The translations under genes and the position numbers were made by a program. From NCBI RefSeq assembly GCF_051020765.1, contig NC_134933.1:7413461-7477460 (forward strand): DNA of 64,000 nt. Direction: 5' to 3'. This document shows positions 58,086 to 64,000 of the stretch, one piece after another. Source of the DNA: Lasioglossum baleicum (taxonomy: Eukaryota; Arthropoda; Insecta; Hymenoptera; Halictidae). Within the stretch, counting starts at the first letter, position 1. Each line of letters begins with the position of its first letter. The notes beneath the pieces are model-generated. The model was not told where the DNA came from, ran no database searches, and worked only from the letters and a program-made list of their open reading frames with translations.

Positions 58086-58933
58086 ATCAATGCAAAAAAC
58101 TAGGAAATGAGAACGAACATCTGAAAGGAAACATTTCCAATTTAATTTCAGTGTTTATTAATAACATCAAGGAAATTTGTATTCACGTGTGCATTTTGTT
58201 TATAATCCATTCTATAATAACGAATCGAACTCGTGGTTTAAGATTTCAAAGCAATGCTATGTTTAATCATCATAAATATCAGTAACATCATACCAGTAAA
58301 CACAGCCAACGGGTAAAAGTAAGATTTAGTAACAACGCTATCACGCTCATCCGTAGCATCATTATTCTCATTACTTTACACATAAACGAACGAGGATAAA
58401 TATATCGAAGAACGATCCTGTTTGTTAATGTTCAACAGTAAATAAAACAGCAAAAAATTACGACGTGTAACAACGCTTAAACAATTATTGATACTTTTTG
58501 CAGGCATGTTTTGCGGTTGTAAAAATAAAAAGATATCGGCGGGTCTAAACATTTCTGAAGAAGCGATATATTGGACGAATTCCTCGTTCACTCTGAAACT
58601 ATCCATTCAATCTATACTTTCAGTATCCTCAAATTATTCAGAGATCGAAAAAGTTACGGAACTTTTTGATAGCTTCTATTCAAGACATGAACCGTAAAAC
58701 TCTTTTCGAAAACGTTTTTTCACTAATATCGCACGTGCCGATGGGAATCGTGAAAGAAAAATTCTGGAAAGTGGCAGATTTAGTTTGAATAAAAATAACA
58801 TTTATCCAGATCGTAAACCTAGAAATTTAAGGTACAAAATTAAAAAAGAATAGTGCTATAACAATATCAAATAAAGAGATTATGTGACAACAAAAATTTG
58901 ATAGATCATCTTCATTTATAAACTAACTAGAGC
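58086..58933. other. AT-rich intergenic DNA
   Basis: Overlapping frames at 58376-58606 (-) and 58488-58697 (+) match no family. Nothing else. Confidence 0.4.
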
Positions 58934-59010
58934 AGAGGTCCCCAAACTTTTTCGTCCGTCTACGACGTGGTCTACCACGTGCCAAATTTTTCTATTTTAG
59001 GTAGACCCCC
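58934..59010 (+). mobile_element. Solitary hAT-like end
   Basis: CAGAGGTCCCCAAACTTTTT is the style of terminus common in hAT elements. A poly-C run follows at about 59006-59019. No matching right end was found. Confidence 0.4.
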
Positions 59011-59164
59011 CCCCCCCGCCTTTCTCTAATATTGAATTGTTACAAATTCATCAACTTCAAATGTGTTTCTGACAGCTGACACAGTGCTACTCACTTTGAT
59101 AGGTTTAACTGTAGAGTGAAAAAGTTAAAAAAAACACATGTTATGTTTTATCAGATACGATGGC

Positions 59165-59306
59165 CGACCCTCCGTGCTGCTATTCTTTTCGCGAAGACAT
59201 ACGATTCCTAGCAAAGAATACGATTCTTGCCGATAGAATACAATCTTGTCATAAAAAAAGGTACGAGGACAGATCTTTCGTGCTGCTATTCTTTTCGCGA
59301 GGACAT
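59165..59306 (+). repeat. 30-bp direct repeat, 105 bp apart
   Basis: CGTGCTGCTATTCTTTTCGC then GAAGACATA at about 59174 recurs at about 59279 with one change. The sequence between holds two ACGATTC-type repeats. Confidence 0.65.
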
Positions 59307-59430
59307 ATGGACCATTAATAACTCCTTAACAAACCCACGGAGAACATTTTCGCAAAAGAAAAAGTTACTTGAAATGACCTCGGGAATCAGCCTTTTCAAG
59401 GAAATATAACATTTTTTGGACACCTTCGTT
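59307..59430 (+). mobile_element. Mariner-like terminal fragment
   Basis: ACATTTTCGCAAAAGAAAAA, GTTACTTGAAATGACCTC and CTTTTCAAGGAAATATAACA match 62955-63030. The terminal CACCTTCG is decayed. Confidence 0.5.
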
Positions 59431-60196
59431 TACTTGTAATCCTTCTGTTAACTGCTAGCGATAAAAGATGAAGGAATAATGTTTGTAGATGATATACATA
59501 TGTATACTTGAAGTTTTTACATGTACGGAAACATTATAATAAGTTGGCAGAAAGCGTTCGTGTTGTTTGAGAGGGCGCACTGAGCGCGTTAACAGGCCAA
59601 TGAACAATAATCTGTCGCGCAAAGAAAAGGTCTCGAGCACTGTAATTGCGTGCCGCCTATTAATACTGTAACACGATTGGGAAACGAAAACAAACGATTT
59701 TAGCCAGCAATGTCACAAGATACAGATTTAATTCGATTCCGTGCGCACCGGAGTCCCGTAACGCACGGGAACAAACTCCGGTAATTAATATTAAACCCGT
59801 CGCGCGACCAATCGGCGTGTCGTCGATTACTACCCCGCCCATCAATTAAATACTGCCGGCGTTTTAAACAGAATCGGGTCGTACGATGCTGTCGTTAACA
59901 GCCCGCGCCCGTTCCCGTCCTCTCGAATCGTTGGTAGAAACGCGTGTATACGTTACCGCCCGTCCCCGAACCTGCCATTTTGTACCGCGTGAAACACGTA
60001 CGAGAGAGTATATTTCTTCCGATAAAAAAAAAAAAGAATAATGGCCGGTGCCACAAGTAGAACGCCATTTATCTGCGTATCCGGCGAATCTCTTTCTAGG
60101 TGTTATCTGGGTCTATGATTTGTTTAAACTTTATTGCGATGGATCAATTATCGCGGCGACCTCCAGAAATATTTTCCATGTAAATGAGTTAATCTT
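59431..60196. other. GC-rich block (about 59640-60110)
   Basis: Unique CpG-rich sequence, no supported gene. Confidence 0.35.
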
Positions 60197-60295
60197 TTAA
60201 CCCTTGGCACTCGAATGGTGACTCTGAGAGGCGTCACTAAAAATTGCTGTGCCATTATTCAATATATTGTTTACATTATTAAATGTGTCGGTATT
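60197..60295 (+). mobile_element. PB-3 MITE end
   Basis: TTAACCCTTGGCACTCGAAT, then a CTCTGAGAG hairpin block, then AATATATTGTTTACATT. The inverse is seen at about 2145-2225. The partner end is missing, replaced by hAT-A sequence. Confidence 0.6.
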
Positions 60296-60303
60296 TAATC
60301 AAT

Positions 60304-60325
60304 AGACGGCGGATGTTTATGCAAT
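60304..60325 (+). mobile_element. hAT-A terminal scrap
   Basis: TAGACGGCGGATGTTTATGC is an exact family terminus immediately after the PB-3 remnant. No partner end was found. Confidence 0.55.
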
Positions 60326-60858
60326 TTTCAATTTTACCACGATTATATTAAACTTGCCGTGTTGTTGTTGTATGCGTCAAATCTTGTAATCGAATTGTTT
60401 CTTCCCATAGTCCAATCTTGCTGAAATTTTGTATACACACTTGCTTCCGATGACAATAAAAGTAGAAAATGAAATATATATTGTATAAAAGAAAACTTTT
60501 TAGAAATCACGCTTATATTAAAATGCACTAAAAAGGAGAAAATAATTTTTTCCTGGTTCTCCATATACTTAATACCGAATCCAGTTAAAGGATTAATAAT
60601 ATTTTTCCCGAAAATTTTAAGCGATTAGTTCAAAATTTAATACAAATATTAATGTAAATACAATCATGACATTCCGACGCTAATTTTATAACAGAAGAAA
60701 TTTTGAACTAATTGCTTGAAATTTTCGGGAAAAATATTATTAACCATTTAACTGGTTTCGGTATTCTATGAAGAACCAGGAAAAAAATTTTCTCCTTTCT
60801 AGTGCATTTTAATATAAGCGTGGTTTTTAAAAAGATTTTTTTATATATTTTATTTCTA
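60326..60858. mobile_element. Fold-back element, copy 1
   Basis: The arms pair through CTTATATTAAAATGCACTAA, CGAATCCAGTTAAAGG and TTTTCCCGAAAATTTTAAGC-type blocks on each side of about 60630-60690. The left arm extends farther (to about 60326) than the right. The same family is at 62157-62775. The minus-strand frame 60343-60564 is arm sequence. Confidence 0.72.
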
Positions 60859-62156
60859 GGCCAATTTTAAGAGGATTGAATGAAATACAGTGTTATTTCC
60901 AGTGATGGTAGTCTTTGTAGATCTCAACAAAATAAGAATTGTACTCGTATATTTGTAATGGACACTAAACAATTTTTTCCTTCCGTACGATTCCTCTTCT
61001 AATACGAGAAAAGGGTTGGCGGATTGGAATTTATTTAGGAGAGACGCGTATCTGCTCAATGAAAAATCTGTCTCGTTCTCAACCTAAAATATTATTACAC
61101 GGCCCGTGTACGCGATAGCCGGTCCGTCACGTATAATTGAGTTTCTAATCTCCCGCTATTAATCCTACCCTACCGGAAGGCATGTACCTGAAATCGGTCG
61201 GTTGACGGAAATAAATCGCCGACGCTACATCACGATCGCTCTAAACCCCTATAATTTTACTCTCCACTTATCGCATGTCGAATATTGAAGGACGCGAATG
61301 GATTATTGCTGGTTTTAAATGTGTACGGTTCCTGCGCAAATGCTTCCTCGAAACGTTTACGCAACTCAAGGAAATTTCGACAAAATTCTCAACACCCGCA
61401 CACTTTAAAATTAAATACTAGTTTACAAACGTTTGATCGGTTTTCAGCAAAAATTTTCATCAAAACTCGATTTCTGAAATACAGTGTTTCCAAGATAAAA
61501 TATCTTGTCTATAAATGCGTCTAATATAAGCTGACATTCTAGAAGAACATTTTATTCTCGTATTATTCCAACGGAAATCGTAATACCCGTTGCATTATGC
61601 TCTTTCTGCATTTTGAGCTTTTTATTGAATCGAATGGAAGCGCCAAGTTTTATTGTGTATAAAAATTGTAACACGGCGAGAGGATAAAAGAATGTAAGTA
61701 GGTAAAGCTTCGTGCTTATGGAGAACAAAGTCGCTATTGAATACCATTAAACGACTGTGCTGAAAAAATTATTCATCGTGCTTTAGTTTCCTTTGTATAG
61801 CGTCTGTAATGTTCGGTAATCCTATACATACAGTATCGTACGGTATCCATTATACATATACGTGGCAGACGCGTAGGTACAATAAAAAAGAATCTTCGTC
61901 GGAACACATTATTATCAACACAATACTTTTATTTGAGTTACCGCCAGAAATACGTAATTCTGCATACGAATTAATTTTAATTATTGCGTACATTTGAATA
62001 CGAAAATGGTAACCGAAACAGCTTCGCAACATTAGCAATTAACGAGAACTAATAAGGACTTTTATACTCGTAACTAAATGGATTCGTATCAAATAACGTA
62101 TTTTAATTATATTTTACGAGTTTGAGAACTAATTAATAATTTAAGCGATTTCATTA
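60859..62156. other. Intergenic DNA, no supported gene
   Basis: GC-richer at about 61080-61240. A PB-2-like terminus (CACGGCGAGAGGATAA) lies at about 61673-61688. Short frames only. Confidence 0.35.
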
Positions 62157-62775
62157 AAAAAAAACCTTTCAAAAACCACGCTTATATTAAAATGCATTAA
62201 AAAGGAGAAAATAATTTTTTTCCAGGTTCTCCATAAAATACCGAATCCAGTTAAATGGTTAATATTATTTTTCCCGAAAATTTTAAGCAATTAGTTCAAA
62301 ATTTCTTCTGCTATAAAATTAGTGTCGGAATAGATGGAAAAATTTAATATTTAAATAAAACCATGAGATTAGTGACTTCAAATAAAAGCGTGGAGCACCC
62401 ACGAGGATTACGTCAATATAGTTTAACGCTCCACGCTTTAATTTTTATAGTCACTAATGTCATGATTTTATTTAAATTTGTATTGAATTTTTCCATCTAT
62501 TCCGACACTAATTTTATAACAAAAGAAATTTTGAACTAATTGCTTACAATCTTCGGGAAAAATATGATTAATCATTTAACTGGATTCGGTATTTTATGGA
62601 GAACCACGAAAAAAATTATTTTCTCCTTTTTAGTGTATTTAAATATAAACGTGGTTTTTAAAAAGTTCTTTTTATATATTTTATTTTCTACTTTTATTGT
62701 CATCGGAAGAAAGTGTGAAAAGTCGGAAGAGGTTTAAAATTCGATTACAAATAAACGTGGTAATAATATTTTATT
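62157..62775. mobile_element. Fold-back element, copy 2, with inner hairpin
   Basis: Same arms as copy 1, but the centre (about 62330-62510) holds an inner hairpin with AAAGCGTGGAGC and GCTCCACGCTTT stems that copy 1 lacks. The right arm continues to CTTTTATTGTCATCGG and beyond; the left arm is shortened. Confidence 0.75.
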
Positions 62776-62879
62776 TCCTTGGTAATTCCAAGTAACTTTT
62801 TCCTTTATGATAATCTTCTCCTTGGCTTTATTAAGGAGTAATCAACAAACACCACGAACCAATCGGAGCGCGGTTACAA

Positions 62880-63045
62880 TTAAGCGTCCACAGTAGCCGC
62901 GCCCTTTGATTGGTCCCCGTTTTTCGTCGATAACTCCATAACGAAGCCGCGGGGAACATTTTCGTATGGGAAAAAGTTGTTGAGAATGACCTTGGAAAAC
63001 ATGCTTTTCAAGGAAATGGAACATTTTTGAGACACCCCGTATACA
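62880..63045 (+). mobile_element. Mariner-like element end
   Basis: The GGAACATTTTCGTATGGG, GTTGTTGAGAATGACCTTGG and CTTTTCAAGGAAATGGAACA blocks lead to GAGACACCCCG then TATA, a CAGGGTGTC-type terminus in inverted form. It is the fullest of four related fragments; the left end is absent. Confidence 0.6.
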
Positions 63046-64000
63046 CCTAAAGGAGTTCCAACATCTTCCTTCTTATGTAGCAAAATTTACTTATTGTTAG
63101 ACAGCTTGTGCACAGCGTCAAAAGAGACTCAGACCTAAAAAATGAGAACTGTTTGTGCGATTTTAAACGAAAGTAGATGAATCTCGATCCAGTGTACGAC
63201 TTTTCAACAGCTTTGACAGATGAGAAGATGGCGGAACGACGAAGATAAAACTTTGATTTTTGAAAATATTTGAGGTCGCTGGTTAATACTGAAAGTGTTA
63301 ATCTGCGCGTATTAAATACATATAGATTTAGAGGGTATTTGTATGAATGAATCGGGAATCGTTGATGCTGGCTCATCCGGCGTTGTAATGTATGAATACC
63401 TGCGCCGGTTCTAGAATCGATTATAATACCGAAACTCGCCGTTTGATCTTCAATAATCGAACGAAACGGTCGTATCGCAAAGCGTTCTCGCGTTTCGAGT
63501 GATACTTTACAAAACCGGTACACGTACAAGAGGCGGTTTCATTTTGGTTTCACGTATTGCGAGCCGTAGCCAGCATGCGGCCCGCGTTTACGCCGTGCCG
63601 GTGACTATTAATCACAGCGCGAAGCGAGGTGCGATACGCACAAGCGTCATTCAAGCTCTCAGCCGATTTTCACTTCGATGGATATCGCTTTGGGCTCAAG
63701 ATATTCGGCGTTGCCTGCCATTCGCCGATCCGATACACCGTAAAACTATTGATACCGCCGGCATCCATTCGAATTTTGCCCGTACGCTCTCGCAACAAAC
63801 TCTAAACATTCCATACCGACGAAGAATTTTGCAGTTCCGCCGATACGACCATCCAGACCGTCGCTTGATTTAATGGAAAGCCATTTAAAAACTGTGCGCC
63901 GACGTTACGCGAATTATTGAAATCCATTAAAAATGCAGTGGATCATGAAAATATTTGAACTGGCCATACGAGTACGCGACCTACTATTCTGCAGACGATG
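63046..64000. other. Unique sequence, GC-rich from about 63350
   Basis: Frames 63047-63529 (-, 160 codons) and 63499-63873 (+, 124 codons) are the longest here. Neither resembles a family I know, and both are basic with no low-complexity bias. They may be chance frames. The GC-rich block continues to near the window end. Confidence 0.3.

Noticed and set aside
63047..63529. 160-codon minus-strand frame
   Set aside because: No recognisable motif; it begins in unique DNA and ends beside a mariner fragment.

Overview
The window looks like 64 kb of non-coding DNA from an insect. It is AT-rich overall, broken by CpG-rich blocks of about 0.4-1 kb, and full of small non-autonomous DNA transposons. 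The mix of TTAA-flanked piggyBac-like MITEs, 8-bp-TSD hAT MITEs and TA-flanked mariner/Tc1 fold-backs whose ends read CAGGGTGTCCC or CAGTAGAACCTCG suggests Hymenoptera, perhaps an ant. That placement is inference from repeat style only. I found no open reading frame that I can defend as a gene, and no rRNA, tRNA, CRISPR array or transposase gene. Every ORF is short, unlike any protein I recognise, or lies in a repeat or in a GC-rich block where frames stay open by chance. An intergenic desert or a very long intron fits best.

Layout. 1-2.3 kb: GC-rich block, AT-rich DNA, MITE scraps. 2.4-3.05 kb: complete Tc1/mariner fold-back. 3.2-10.4 kb: GC-rich blocks at 3.3-4.1, 6.5-7.1 and 9.25-10.35 kb, a 182-bp duplication, two hAT-A MITEs. 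10.4-18.2 kb: dense repeats, namely two hAT-A nests, the first copy of a large fold-back, a 593-bp hAT element and a TTAA fold-back. 19.3-28.9 kb: chains of TTAA MITEs, several mariner fold-backs, another nested hAT-A. 29.7-32 kb: fold-back split by a putative solo LTR. 34.7-40.7 kb: two small MITEs, a four-unit tandem array (36.1-37.2 kb), a GC-rich block and a tandem duplication. 42.9-46.1 kb: three-level composite element, then a three-unit tandem array. 46.1-55 kb: mostly unique DNA, with the second large fold-back at 51.1 kb. 55.2-64 kb: piggyBac-like element with a three-armed hairpin inside it, then more MITEs and two copies of another fold-back.

The family names used here (hAT-A, PB-1, PB-2, PB-3) are mine. 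hAT-A has TAGACNGCGGAT ends; 8-bp target duplications can be read at three copies. PB-1 ends TTAACACTAAACC, PB-2 TTAACCCCTTGCC, PB-3 TTAACCCTTTGYACTC, all with TTAA targets. Nesting gives relative ages: hAT-A and PB elements are repeatedly the hosts, while mariner fold-backs, a second hAT element and an LTR-like element are the later insertions.

No genes act together here. The more unusual structures are the three-armed hairpin with 14-bp flanking repeats (55347-56063), the hAT insertion with its empty site elsewhere in the window and eight CACGTG palindromes (43467-44025), and the tandem array with paired GCCAT motifs (36096-37165). All comparisons were made by eye, so boundaries without a stated target duplication may be off by tens of bases.
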